This document shows positions 9,379 through 18,630 of a DNA stretch of 64,000 bases, one piece after another. Both the position numbers and the translations under genes were made by a program. Source of the stretch: Promethearchaeota archaeon (lineage in GTDB: Archaea; Asgardarchaeota; Lokiarchaeia; Sigyniarchaeales; SOKP01); NCBI GenBank assembly GCA_019058445.1, contig JAHPZA010000006.1:1194943-1258942 (forward strand). Reading direction: 5' to 3'. Under the pieces are notes generated by a model. The model did not search any database, was not told the origin of the DNA, and was given only the letters and a program-made list of their open reading frames with translations. Each line of letters opens with the position of its first letter. Within the stretch, counting starts at the first letter, position 1.

Positions 9379-9480
9379 GGGCCTGTAGATCAGTGGAAGA
9401 TCATTGATTTCTGCCTCATAAATCAATCTTACGCTTGACTCGCATTCAAGAGGCCGCGGGTTCAATTCCCGCCAGGTCCA
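9379..9480 (+). tRNA. tRNA-Ala(CGC) with a 30-nt intron at position 25/26
   Basis: The acceptor stem is GGGCCTG (9379-9385) with CAGGTCC (9473-9479), discriminator A9480, and no encoded CCA. It contains the G3:U70 wobble that marks alanine tRNAs. The D-stem is GATC/GATC, the anticodon arm CTTGA-CTCGCAT-TCAAG (9434-9450) with anticodon CGC at 9441-9443, and the T-arm GCGGG/CCCGC. Thirty extra bases (9403-9432) interrupt the molecule after the D-stem. They fold with flanking exon bases into a bulge-helix-bulge, which places the intron between positions 25 and 26. Removing it gives a standard cloverleaf. Confidence 0.93.
9403..9432 (+). other. Non-canonical tRNA intron (tRNA-Ala, 25/26)
   Basis: The exon end AAGA (9397-9400) pairs with TCTT near the intron 3' end. 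Three-base bulges TCA and ACG flank this 4-bp helix, and the inner stem is TTGATTT/AAATCAA. Cutting after the second base of each bulge removes exactly 30 nt and leaves G26 joined to C25. The outer exon-exon helix is weak, so this is a relaxed form of the motif. Confidence 0.8.
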
Positions 9481-9589
9481 TATTTTTACCGCATATATGA
9501 TAAACATTGTGTAGGAATGATTTAGAACAAGAACATAATATCTTATTTAATAAAATCTAAAAAATATGTTTCATTGACTATGATTGAGT

Positions 9590-12340
9590 ATGATTGACTT
9601 CAAGAATTTACCACAGATACATGATCCACAAAAAATTGAGAAAGATATATATGAATGGTGGGAATCACAAGGATATTTCCGACCTGAAAAACAACGAGAA
9701 TTAGGGCTAGTAAATGAAAGCAGTCCTCGTTTTTGTATTACACTTCCTCCTCCAAATGTAACAGGAGTGCTACATCTAGGTCACGCAATTGTATTAACAA
9801 TTGAAGATCTGATGACTCGTTATGAGCGTATGAACCAAAGAGAAACTCTCTTTCTTCCAGGAACGGATCATGCAGGGATAGCTACGCAAAATGTAGTCGA
9901 GAGGGAATTAGATAAGAAAGGAATAAATCGGAAAAAGCTAGGAAGAACAAAATTTGTTGAGGAAGTATGGAAATGGAAAGATCGTTGTCAGGTAACCATT
10001 AGAGAGCAATCAAAAGGCATGGGATCTTCTTGCGATTGGACACGTGAAAGATTTACAATGGATGAGGAGTACAGTTTAGCAGTAAGAACTGCGTTTGTAC
10101 GACTATATCAAAAGCAGTTGATATATAGAGGAAAATATATGGTAAATTGGTGTCCGGGAAGGTGCGAATCGGCTATCTCTAACCTCGAAGCCGAACCTGA
10201 AGAGCATGAAAGTAATCTATGGTATTTAAAATATCCTATAAAAAATAAAAATTGGAAAGGACCAAGAGCAGAATGGGCTTCTGGAAAATGGGCTGAAGGA
10301 GCAAATGAATTCATAGAATTGGCAACTACCAGACCAGAGACATTATTAGGTGATACAGGAGTAGCAATCGCGCTAAACCACCCAGAATATTCAAAACTTG
10401 AAGGAAAAATGGCAATTCTACCGGTTTTAGGGCGGGAAATTCCTGTTTTTGAAGATTCCTATGTCGATCCTGAATTTGGTACAGGTGCACTAAAAATTAC
10501 TCCTGCTCATGATCCGAATGATTATGAAATAGGAATTAAAAAGGGTTTGGATTTTATTACAGTCATAGATAAAACAGGTCAGATGGTACCGAAATATTCA
10601 GGGAAATATGCGAATATGGATAGGTTTGAATGTAGAGAGGAAATTGTTAAAGATTTAAAAAAAGAGGGGCTGCTTTCCAAGATCGAACCATATTCTCATG
10701 CTATAGCCCATTGTCAAAGATGTAAAACAATAGTTGAACCTCGGATATCCACTCAATGGTTTGTAAGAACGAGAAATTTAGCGAGAGAAGCTATGGATGC
10801 TGTAAAAAGTGGATTAACACAGATGATCCCCGAACGTGAGGAAAGAAGATTCTATCAGTGGATGGAAAACATACGAGATTGGTGCATTAGTCGTCAATTA
10901 TGGTGGGGGCATCAAATTCCGGTATGGTACTGTACAAATGGGCATGAAATTTGTGAATTAGAAGCCCCAACAAAATGTCCTACTTGTGGAGACAAAAAAT
11001 TAAAGCAAGATGAGGATGTGTTGGATACTTGGTTTTCTTCAGGATTATGGCCGTTTGCAACCCTCGGTTGGCCAAATCTAGAAAGTAAAGACTTCTTAAG
11101 ATACTATCCGAATAATATGCGGGAAACTGCTTATGATATTCTATTCTTTTGGGTTGCTCGAGAAATGATGCTTGGAATTGAATTAACCAAAAGAACACCG
11201 TATAATAAAGTGTTTTTTCATGGGATTATAAGAGATGAGCATGGTCAAAAAATAAGCAAATCCATGGAAAATATTGATCAATATGACCCTTTAAATATAA
11301 TTGCACAATATGGGGCCGATCCGCTGAGGTTCACGTTTATATCCAATATTATTCCAAGTAAAGATTTAAATCTTAGTTCTGGAGCCCTTAAAGCATCTAA
11401 AAACTTCTGTAATAAGATTTGGCAGTCTACCAATTTTATTTTAGGTAATCTTGACAAAATCAAAAAATTAATTCCTTTTTCAATTGATTATCCAAGAGAA
11501 AAATTAGAGATTTCAGATAAATGGATTCTTTCTAATTTTACTAAAGTATTAAAGGACGTAAATAAGTTCTATGAAGAATATGATTATCTTAATGCTGCGA
11601 GATCACTACGTTCTTTTCTTTGGGATGAGTTTTGTGATTGGTATATTGAGACTTCAAAGATTAGAATATATGATGAAAATAAAAATGATAGAAATACCCC
11701 AATTGCTATTCTATTATATATTTTAGAAAATTGCTTACGTCTTTTACATCCAATAATACCTTTTATTACAGAAGCGTTGTGGCAGAATTTACCAGATTCA
11801 GTGAGAGAGGGTCCAGCGTTAATAGTAGCTAAATGGCCCGAACTGAATGAAACTTTAATTGATGAAACAATCGAGCAGGATTTTGAATTAATTAAAAATA
11901 TAATCCATGATATTAGACGGGTGAGAAGGGATTTTAATATCAAACCTGGTTTAAAAATCCCATTAATTATTCAGCCCGGGGATAAAAAAGATTTAATTAA
12001 TAGCGCATCTTCGGAGATTGCATTATTATCTCACATAGATCCAAATAAAATCACAATTGATGCATCTCAGATACCACAAAATTCAGCGAAAATTATTCAT
12101 GAGAATGTTGTAGTATATCTTCCCTTAGAAGACATAATTAATATAAAAGTTGAAAGAGAGCGTATATCGAAACAACTTTTAAAACTTGAGGAGCAAATTC
12201 AAAAAGTTGAAAAGAAATTAGAGAGCCCTTTTTCAAAAAAAGCACCTCCAGAGCTGGTGGAATTAGAAAAGGATAATTTAACTGAATTGAAAAACAAGAA
12301 AAATTCAATTAAAGAGCAATTAGAAGTCCTTAAACAATAA
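9590..12340 (+). CDS. valS: Valyl-tRNA synthetase
   Basis: This class I synthetase charges tRNA-Val. It starts at the ATG at 9590 (a TTG at 9584 is also possible) and has about 916 residues, within the usual range. Seen in order are P-P-P-N-V-T-G-V-L-H-L-G-H-A (HIGH motif, near residue 62), the large CP1 editing domain with T-T-R-P-E-T and G-T-G-A-L-K-I-T-P-A-H-D, a zinc-binding C-P-T-C-G, K-I-S-K-S (KMSKS motif, near residue 555), the anticodon-binding domain, and a C-terminal coiled coil of about 60 residues. It lies 109 bp downstream of tRNA-Ala and is convergent with the scpB-scpA-smc operon. Confidence 0.97.
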   Translation: MIDFKNLPQIHDPQKIEKDIYEWWESQGYFRPEKQRELGLVNESSPRFCITLPPPNVTGVLHLGHAIVLTIEDLMTRYERMNQRETLFLPGTDHAGIATQNVVERELDKKGINRKKLGRTKFVEEVWKWKDRCQVTIREQSKGMGSSCDWTRERFTMDEEYSLAVRTAFVRLYQKQLIYRGKYMVNWCPGRCESAISNLEAEPEEHESNLWYLKYPIKNKNWKGPRAEWASGKWAEGANEFIELATTRPETLLGDTGVAIALNHPEYSKLEGKMAILPVLGREIPVFEDSYVDPEFGTGALKITPAHDPNDYEIGIKKGLDFITVIDKTGQMVPKYSGKYANMDRFECREEIVKDLKKEGLLSKIEPYSHAIAHCQRCKTIVEPRISTQWFVRTRNLAREAMDAVKSGLTQMIPEREERRFYQWMENIRDWCISRQLWWGHQIPVWYCTNGHEICELEAPTKCPTCGDKKLKQDEDVLDTWFSSGLWPFATLGWPNLESKDFLRYYPNNMRETAYDILFFWVAREMMLGIELTKRTPYNKVFFHGIIRDEHGQKISKSMENIDQYDPLNIIAQYGADPLRFTFISNIIPSKDLNLSSGALKASKNFCNKIWQSTNFILGNLDKIKKLIPFSIDYPREKLEISDKWILSNFTKVLKDVNKFYEEYDYLNAARSLRSFLWDEFCDWYIETSKIRIYDENKNDRNTPIAILLYILENCLRLLHPIIPFITEALWQNLPDSVREGPALIVAKWPELNETLIDETIEQDFELIKNIIHDIRRVRRDFNIKPGLKIPLIIQPGDKKDLINSASSEIALLSHIDPNKITIDASQIPQNSAKIIHENVVVYLPLEDIINIKVERERISKQLLKLEEQIQKVEKKLESPFSKKAPPELVELEKDNLTELKNKKNSIKEQLEVLKQ

Positions 12341-12353
12341 AAATCTTTCAGTA

Positions 12354-13109
12354 TTAATCGCTATTAATATCATTATCTTTATTATCGTCGGAAGCAATAT
12401 TATCAAGGCCAAGTTGGGAAACCATGATTCTCTTCATTTCTTCTTTATTTTTAGGTAATCCAAACATTTCAGCATATTTATCTGTAGTAGTTAATTCATG
12501 AGATCTTCCTTTTTTAATAGCAAAAATTAAGTCATTATCAAGAAGATATTTAACATGTTCATAAGCTCCGCTCCCTCTTAGTTTAATAACTAAAGATTTA
12601 AGAATTGGCTGTTTTAATGCGATTACTGTTAAGGTTCTTAAGTATCTCTCGGCAATTGCCCCTCCTTTCGCAAATTTTGAAACTTTTTCAATAAATTCTG
12701 TTCTAAGAGCCATTTGGAAATCCTCACCAACCTTATTTATTACGAGAGCAGTGGATCGTTCTAGATACTCGAAAGCAAGTTCATTTATCAACTCTTCAAC
12801 TTCTTTTTTTGGAATCTCCAACCTTGTGTTTAATTCTTCAATACTTAAAGATCTACCCGAAACATAAAGAGAAGCTTCAATAAGATTTTTATGATAGTCT
12901 TTCACTTGTCTTGCAATCAGCTCTTTATCTGTTTCAACTGAATCCGATATAAGGCTTGTATTTTTATCATCGCTAATTTCGGTTTCATTAATTTCTTCAA
13001 TAGTTTCATCAGTTGTTTCCATACTTAGTTCATTAACCTCATCTTCTGGAGGTATTTCATTATCTTTCTTTTCAGAATCATCTTTTATTTCCTCATTAAA
13101 CTCATCCAT
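12354..13109 (-). CDS. scpB: ScpB, SMC-complex winged-helix subunit
   Basis: This is the last gene of the smc-scpA-scpB operon. ScpB dimers bind the ScpA kleisin and help SMC load and compact chromosomes. The first 75 or so residues are strongly acidic and low-complexity. The core follows as two winged-helix units: E-A-S-L-Y-V-S-G-R-S-L-S-I-E-E-L begins the first, and A-E-R-Y-L-R-T-L-T-V-I-A-L-K-Q-P-I begins the second (compare the A-L-A-I-I-A-Y-x-Q-P-I pattern of ScpB). The ATG at 13109 sits behind GAGAGGA; a TTG two codons upstream is the alternative. The acidic N-terminal tail is longer than in typical bacterial ScpB. Confidence 0.85.
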   Translation of the reverse strand: MDEFNEEIKDDSEKKDNEIPPEDEVNELSMETTDETIEEINETEISDDKNTSLISDSVETDKELIARQVKDYHKNLIEASLYVSGRSLSIEELNTRLEIPKKEVEELINELAFEYLERSTALVINKVGEDFQMALRTEFIEKVSKFAKGGAIAERYLRTLTVIALKQPILKSLVIKLRGSGAYEHVKYLLDNDLIFAIKKGRSHELTTTDKYAEMFGLPKNKEEMKRIMVSQLGLDNIASDDNKDNDINSD

Positions 13110-13137
13110 ACACAATCATCCTCTCTTTTGAATTTTT

Positions 13138-14136
13138 TTATTTCATACTAATTGAGATATCTTTGAACTCATCTGCTTGAAAAAGAGTTAATTTATTTCC
13201 AGTACTTAAAAACATTAATGCTAAAAACATTCTTACAAATGCAAATTTCCTCCCGATAGTACTTTCTTCTTCATTTTTTATTATATGTAATAGATCAAAA
13301 AAACTAGAATCTTTATTATTTAAATTAATCGTAGCTTTTATTCGATTATACCAACTTTCATGTAATTCCTCAACAGTTTGTTCTTTTCCGCTTATATGTT
13401 TTAAGAGTTCTTTGGGTAATTTCGCTTGAGATAACCTTCTCAGACGTTTTTGCTTTTGTTCTTCTTGTCTTAAGCGTCTCCTCCTTAATTTTTCTTTCTT
13501 TTGCATGGTTTCAATAATTGCAGCTCTCATAGCCTCAAATAATTCATCTTTAGTTGCTATTTGCATTTTAGGGCTAATTGGTTGAGGTAATGACTTAGGA
13601 ATTGTTCTTGAATGACGTTGTCTCAATTTTTCGAGTTCTTCCATCTTTTGAATTTGTTCCTCCTCTCGAATTATGCTAGAGATTTTAAAATGGTGCAAAT
13701 TTGCTGCCGTTCTTAATGCTATTCCAGAAATCTTGTAATTTATGAGCTCTTCTTCAAGCATATGATCAAAAAATTTATCTACTAATGCTGAGAGATCATA
13801 AAATGCGACTTGAGAATCTTTAGCTAAGTCAAGATCCAGTAATACCCTATATTTTGGTTTTTGCCAAAACTTTGGTTCAGCCTTGTCCCTTTGTATAAGA
13901 GGGGATTCTTCATCCTCTTCTTCAAAACCAGCAATTAATTCCTCTTCTAATTCTTCTTCTTGGGTTCGATCTACGAAATCGGGACTAGTTACTACGCCTT
14001 TTACTAACTCAACTATATCCTTCTTTTTCGCTTTTGATGGAATTTTAATATTGTTTTTATTACAAAATTCTCTTAACTGCTTAACTGTCCATTTATTAAA
14101 ATCAGTTTTTTCATTGATTTTTTCTTGATCTGAAAT
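13138..14136 (-). CDS. scpA: ScpA kleisin with N-terminal SAP-like domain; apparent ATT start
   Basis: ScpA bridges the two SMC heads. No ATG, GTG or TTG occurs in frame between an upstream stop and an ATG at 13761, which lies inside the kleisin domain. The open frame reaches back to an ATT at 14136, 6 nt behind the Shine-Dalgarno AGGTGA. That reading gives 332 residues. Residues 10-40 (W-T-V-K-Q-L-R-E-F-C, I-P-S-K-A-K-K-K-D-I-V-E-L-V) resemble a SAP DNA-binding helix pair. An acidic linker follows, then the kleisin N-domain (Y-D-L-S-A-L-V-D-K-F-F, then S-G-I-A-L-R-T-A-A), a very basic middle, and a C-terminal winged helix. The gene begins about 30 nt after the smc stop. Confidence 0.85.
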   Translation of the reverse strand: MSDQEKINEKTDFNKWTVKQLREFCNKNNIKIPSKAKKKDIVELVKGVVTSPDFVDRTQEEELEEELIAGFEEEDEESPLIQRDKAEPKFWQKPKYRVLLDLDLAKDSQVAFYDLSALVDKFFDHMLEEELINYKISGIALRTAANLHHFKISSIIREEEQIQKMEELEKLRQRHSRTIPKSLPQPISPKMQIATKDELFEAMRAAIIETMQKKEKLRRRRLRQEEQKQKRLRRLSQAKLPKELLKHISGKEQTVEELHESWYNRIKATINLNNKDSSFFDLLHIIKNEEESTIGRKFAFVRMFLALMFLSTGNKLTLFQADEFKDISISMK

Positions 14137-14142
14137 AGTATC

Positions 14143-14148
14143 TCACCT
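14143..14148 (-). promoter_or_regulatory. Shine-Dalgarno that places the scpA start at ATT
   Basis: AGGTGA on the minus strand is followed by six bases and then ATT (14136-14134). No standard start codon lies in frame within reach. The same arrangement occurs before the VOC-family gene (30102-30107). Confidence 0.65.
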
Positions 14149-14167
14149 TTTGCTTAAAATTTTTAGA

Positions 14168-17100
14168 TTAATTTTCCACTTTAGGAGGGACATCTTCTAA
14201 TTCCAACAATCTTTTCGCTTCTTCTTCTAAATCGACACTGAAAATATCTGTAATGCCCGATTGTTGCATAGAAACTCCGTAAATACGGTCTGCATTCACT
14301 ATATTTTCTTCTCTATGACTAATTACAAGGAATTGTGCCTGATCAGAGAATTCTTGTATTACAGTGCTAACGCGGTGAACATTCGGTCCATCAAGTGCCG
14401 CATCGATCTCATCCATTATATAAAATGGTGCGGGGTAAAATTCTTGGACGGCAAAGATAAAAGATAAAGCTACTAAGGTTTTCTCACCTCCGCTAAGAAT
14501 CTCCAATGAGGAGATCTTTTTTCCTCGAGGACGAGCTTCGATAGATATACCCCCTTCAAATGGTTTATCCGGTCTGTCAAGTATCATTTTAGCTGAGCCC
14601 CCAGGGGAGAGTTTCTGGAACACAGCACTAAACACTCTATTGATCTCATGATAAGCTGTCATAAATGTCCTTGTCTTTTCCAATTCTATCTTGTCTATCG
14701 CATCCAAAATAGACTTTCTTTCGCGCTGTATAGTCTGTCTGCGCATATCAATTTCATCGAATCTCTCCTTAACGGTATCATATTGTTCGATTGCTTTTAA
14801 ATTAACGGGCTCTAAGGCTCTTTTCTTTTTATTCGCAAGTGACATATCAGATTGTAATCCTTCCTCCGATAAATCCTCGGTTAAGGGGGGTAAGGTTCCA
14901 TAATCTTTAGATCTCTCGTATAGTGTTTCTATTTGATCTGCACAAATAATTTTTTTTGATTCATAATTATTCTTTTTAGAATTTTCCATAGAACGATCCG
15001 ATTTTAAATCAGTAATAACTTTTTGGTAATTTTTTTGTTTTTTCCATGATTCATCCTTTTCATTTATTAATTTATCAATTTCCTGTTGTTTCTCATCCTT
15101 TTTCTTAGTTTCTTCAATTAACTGATAATCAATTTTTTCTATTTCTTTTACTGTTAATTCTACTTGATTTTCAGTGTTTTTGATATCTTCATTATATATA
15201 ATGATTTGTTCTTCTCTTTCTTTATTTTTATGAATTTCATTTAGTTTTCCTTGGGTTTTTTGCAAGTTTTTATTAAATTTGTTTAAATTTTGTTGCGCTG
15301 TTTTTTGAGCCTCCAATTCTTTTTCTTTTTCTCCTCGAAAGGTATCAATAATTTTTTGGATTTCATCTATGTTTTTTTGAATTTCTTCAACTTCAGAATT
15401 AAAGGTTTGTATATTTTTATGACTCTCTTCAATATTTTTATTGGCATCCATGTTTTCCTTAGTTATTTCTTCGATGGAATTAATAATTCTCATAACATTA
15501 TCTAGTGCTCTTAGTTTATCCCTTATCTCTTCTAATTTTTTGTTTTCTTCATCAATTTCTTTTTGTATGTTTTCAATAATTTCCCAGAATTTTTCTTTAT
15601 TTCCCGCAAGATTTTGAATTTCTTTATCTAAGGAGGTTAAATCTAATTCTACTTTATTTATACTCCCTTCTGTGAGAAGGATTTGAGCTTTTTTCTCCTC
15701 ATTATTTTTATTTAAATTATTTATGCTATTGTCTAATTCATTAATATTTTCATATAAATTTTGAATCCCCTGAAGCTCCTGAAGTTTTTCTTGAATATTA
15801 TCATACTCCTTTTGAGCTTTATCAATCTCATCTTGAATCTCAGATATCTCTTTCCAATAATTATCTTTAATATTTTTTAATTCATTTATATCATTATTAA
15901 TTTGTTCGAGATCACTTCCTTTTTCATTTATGCTGGCATTTCTCTCATTAATTTCGAGGGTATATTTTTCAATCCTCTCATTGATCTCCTTAATTCTTTT
16001 ATCAACCTCCTCCAGTCTTTTGTTTGAGATGGTAAGATTCTCGGTATCATGTGTTTTTTTAAGATTAATTTCCGTTAAATTTTTCTCAACCTCAGTTAAA
16101 TCATCCTCTTGAGTTTTAATGCTACTAGAAATTTCTTCCATTTGTTTGTAAAGTTCTTGAGATTTTGACATGGTTAGTTTTCTTAGGGAGATATGGACAT
16201 TTTCTAATATTTCCATTAAATCCATAACAAAAGCATCAAAATTGGAGGTCGATTCATGTACTGCCACATCAGCAGATTCTTTAACTTTACTAATAAGGTG
16301 TGTTATTGTGGAGTCCGCATTATCTGTAAATAAAGTTAACGTTTGTAATATCGAGTCAAGCATGTTTGACATTTCAGCCATTTCTTCACTCTCACTACTA
16401 ACGCTCTCCATAGTTTTCATTATATCAATAATATCTAACACGAATTTTTTAAAATCTTCGGCAGAAGTTTCAATAGCTTCAGCATTAGACTGTTGTATAT
16501 TGGCCTTAATAGATTCTACTGATACGTTTATATTTTGAGTGAGCATGTTTAAAATTTGAAGTATTCCGGTTACATCGTCTTTACTTTTATCATACTCTTC
16601 CTCTGAATTTTCTATCTTTTTTAAAAGAGCTTCTTTTTCTTTTGTAAGCTCATCTAAACGTCTTTGGATATTCTCTTTTTTAATGATAAATGTCTCTGAA
16701 TCTTTCTCAGATTTTGAAATATTAGTATTTAAGCTACTTACACTTAAATCTAAATTACGTTTCTCGCGCTCTAAATTAGTTAATTCTTTCTTAAATATTT
16801 TTAATTCAGTATTCATATTAGAAATCTTGCCTTGATTATCAATAATCTCGGCATCAATAGCCTCTTTTTTTAAATTTAGTAACTCTAAATTTTGTTCATT
16901 CTTTCGATAAGCAGAATCTTCATCTTTGGATTTCTTTTTTAAATCGCTTAAGTTTTTAAGGATATTTTCCTTTTCATGTAGGAGAGCCTTTACAATTTCC
17001 TCTATTTCTTTACCCTTGCTCAATTCCTCGATCTTTTGGATAGTTCTTTCTTTTTTTTGGTTTGCCTTTTTAATACTTTCATTATTCATCTTAATTTCAG

Positions 17101-18625
17101 TAGTTAATGAAGATAATGTCGATTTTAAATCAGTTAACTTAGAGTTTAAAGCAGTTTTTTTGGTTTGAACCAAATTAATATCATTTTCCAGATTTCTCTG
17201 TTTCAGATTTTCATCTGAGATTTTAACTTTAAGCTGCTCAATTTTTGTTTTAATTTCATTTTCAATATTTATAGTAGCTTTTCTTGCTTCTTCTATACTT
17301 TCATGATCTCCTTTTAATGATTCTAATTCAACCTCTAATTTTTCTTTTTTAATTTCATTCTTTTTTATATTATCTTTAAGCACCTTAATTTTTGATTCAT
17401 TAGATGAAATATTTTGTTTCACTTTTGATATCTCTGAGTTGAACTTAGATTTTTCATCTTCATTACTTTTAATTTTATTATCTAGTTCTGCTTGATTTTG
17501 TTGTCGTTTTTCAATTTCCTTTTTTGCCTCTTCAATTCTATTTTCTATTTCAGCGATATCTTTCGTTACATCTTCTATTAGGGAGTCAAATGTCTGACCC
17601 TCTTCGAGTTTCATTAAAAGTTTTTCTAATTGTTCTTTATCAATAGTTAATTTCTCAATTGACTTTTTTGCAATGCTCAAGGTTGTCTGGTTTGATGATA
17701 ATTCAGTTTTTGTTTGGGTGATAGCTTCATTTAACTCTTCTCTTTCTTTTTCTTTAACATTTATGTTACTTTGTATATTATCCATAACCAGGGATTCTTG
17801 TTTTAATAGTTCTTCTTGTCTCGTAATTTTTTCTTCAAATTCTTCCAATACTTTATTAACATCTTCAATTTTCCTATCTAATTCTTCTTCTTCTTTCTGA
17901 TATTGTGCAATTTTTAAAGCAAGTAACTGAGCATTATAAAAATTAATTTTATCATCAAGTTCTTTCCATGCTAAGGCGTCATTTTTCTCTTTTTCAACTT
18001 TTTTTAGTTGAGTAGATACCTCCTTAAAGATTGCTTCGAATTGTCCCAAATCTCGTTCAGCTTTTTCTAACTCTTTCAAGGTAGAATCTTTCATTTCGTC
18101 ATATTTTTGGAGGCCAATTAATTCTTCGATAAATTTACGTCTATCCTCTGAATTCATATGAGTTAATTCAACTATCTTCCCTTGTAATACAAATTGATTG
18201 CTACCATCAGGATCAACATTTGCAGTTGCCAACGCATTAAGAATTTGTTGTCTTGTTGCCTTTTTTTCATTCATTTTATATCCCCCACCTCCGCCCCTTT
18301 TAATGATTCTGGTAATTGTAAAATCCCCATCACTACCACCTGGAAAAATTCCATCTGAATTGTCAAAATGTATAGTAACCGAAGCGCGATTAGAAGGGTT
18401 CTTTCCTCTTGAACCTGCAAATATTAAATCTTCTAAACTTTTTGCACGCATTGTTTTTTTACTTAATCTCCCTAATGCAAAACATAAGGCATCAATAATG
18501 TTGGATTTTCCAGCACCATTCGGTCCTACTATGCAGGTAAACCCACTTGAAAGTTTAATTGTAACCGTCCGATCTCCAAAGCTTTTAAACCCACTCATGG
18601 ACACTTTTTTAATATAGGTCAGAAT
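14168..18625 (-). CDS. smc: SMC chromosome-organising ATPase, extra long, no recognisable hinge
   Basis: The Walker A motif GPNGAGKS follows the N-terminal G-F-K-S-F strand. Near the C-terminus are the ABC signature L-S-G-G-E-K-T and Walker B Y-I-M-D-E-I-D-A-A-L-D. The heads are joined by two coiled-coil arms of roughly 520-530 residues each. The universal first strand (Y-I-K-K-V-S-M-S-G-F) lies upstream of the GTG at 18604. Translation therefore probably begins at an ATT at 18625 (or CTG at 18622) behind GAGGAG, giving about 1485 residues against the 1150-1200 usual for SMC. The middle (about 680-815 from the GTG) lacks the Gly-rich hinge and instead holds two similar helical repeats. It is the first gene of an operon with scpA and scpB. 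Confidence 0.9.
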   Translation of the reverse strand: MLTYIKKVSMSGFKSFGDRTVTIKLSSGFTCIVGPNGAGKSNIIDALCFALGRLSKKTMRAKSLEDLIFAGSRGKNPSNRASVTIHFDNSDGIFPGGSDGDFTITRIIKRGGGGGYKMNEKKATRQQILNALATANVDPDGSNQFVLQGKIVELTHMNSEDRRKFIEELIGLQKYDEMKDSTLKELEKAERDLGQFEAIFKEVSTQLKKVEKEKNDALAWKELDDKINFYNAQLLALKIAQYQKEEEELDRKIEDVNKVLEEFEEKITRQEELLKQESLVMDNIQSNINVKEKEREELNEAITQTKTELSSNQTTLSIAKKSIEKLTIDKEQLEKLLMKLEEGQTFDSLIEDVTKDIAEIENRIEEAKKEIEKRQQNQAELDNKIKSNEDEKSKFNSEISKVKQNISSNESKIKVLKDNIKKNEIKKEKLEVELESLKGDHESIEEARKATINIENEIKTKIEQLKVKISDENLKQRNLENDINLVQTKKTALNSKLTDLKSTLSSLTTEIKMNNESIKKANQKKERTIQKIEELSKGKEIEEIVKALLHEKENILKNLSDLKKKSKDEDSAYRKNEQNLELLNLKKEAIDAEIIDNQGKISNMNTELKIFKKELTNLEREKRNLDLSVSSLNTNISKSEKDSETFIIKKENIQRRLDELTKEKEALLKKIENSEEEYDKSKDDVTGILQILNMLTQNINVSVESIKANIQQSNAEAIETSAEDFKKFVLDIIDIMKTMESVSSESEEMAEMSNMLDSILQTLTLFTDNADSTITHLISKVKESADVAVHESTSNFDAFVMDLMEILENVHISLRKLTMSKSQELYKQMEEISSSIKTQEDDLTEVEKNLTEINLKKTHDTENLTISNKRLEEVDKRIKEINERIEKYTLEINERNASINEKGSDLEQINNDINELKNIKDNYWKEISEIQDEIDKAQKEYDNIQEKLQELQGIQNLYENINELDNSINNLNKNNEEKKAQILLTEGSINKVELDLTSLDKEIQNLAGNKEKFWEIIENIQKEIDEENKKLEEIRDKLRALDNVMRIINSIEEITKENMDANKNIEESHKNIQTFNSEVEEIQKNIDEIQKIIDTFRGEKEKELEAQKTAQQNLNKFNKNLQKTQGKLNEIHKNKEREEQIIIYNEDIKNTENQVELTVKEIEKIDYQLIEETKKKDEKQQEIDKLINEKDESWKKQKNYQKVITDLKSDRSMENSKKNNYESKKIICADQIETLYERSKDYGTLPPLTEDLSEEGLQSDMSLANKKKRALEPVNLKAIEQYDTVKERFDEIDMRRQTIQRERKSILDAIDKIELEKTRTFMTAYHEINRVFSAVFQKLSPGGSAKMILDRPDKPFEGGISIEARPRGKKISSLEILSGGEKTLVALSFIFAVQEFYPAPFYIMDEIDAALDGPNVHRVSTVIQEFSDQAQFLVISHREENIVNADRIYGVSMQQSGITDIFSVDLEEEAKRLLELEDVPPKVEN

Positions 18626-18630
18626 TAGAT

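Noticed and set aside
9411..9421. Met-like anticodon loop CTCATAA inside the tRNA-Ala gene
   Set aside because: It lies in the intron. GCCTC/GAGGC can pair around it, but the D-stem spacing and the G3:U70 pair fit only the alanine reading.
13883..14128. 81-codon plus-strand ORF opposite the 5' part of scpA
   Set aside because: It is antisense to the scpA extension, which has a SAP-like domain and kleisin content.
14261..18617. Many plus-strand ORFs of 60-139 codons across smc
   Set aside because: They are antisense shadows of the coiled-coil coding sequence, which is rich in Glu/Lys codons; they have no start signals or family features.
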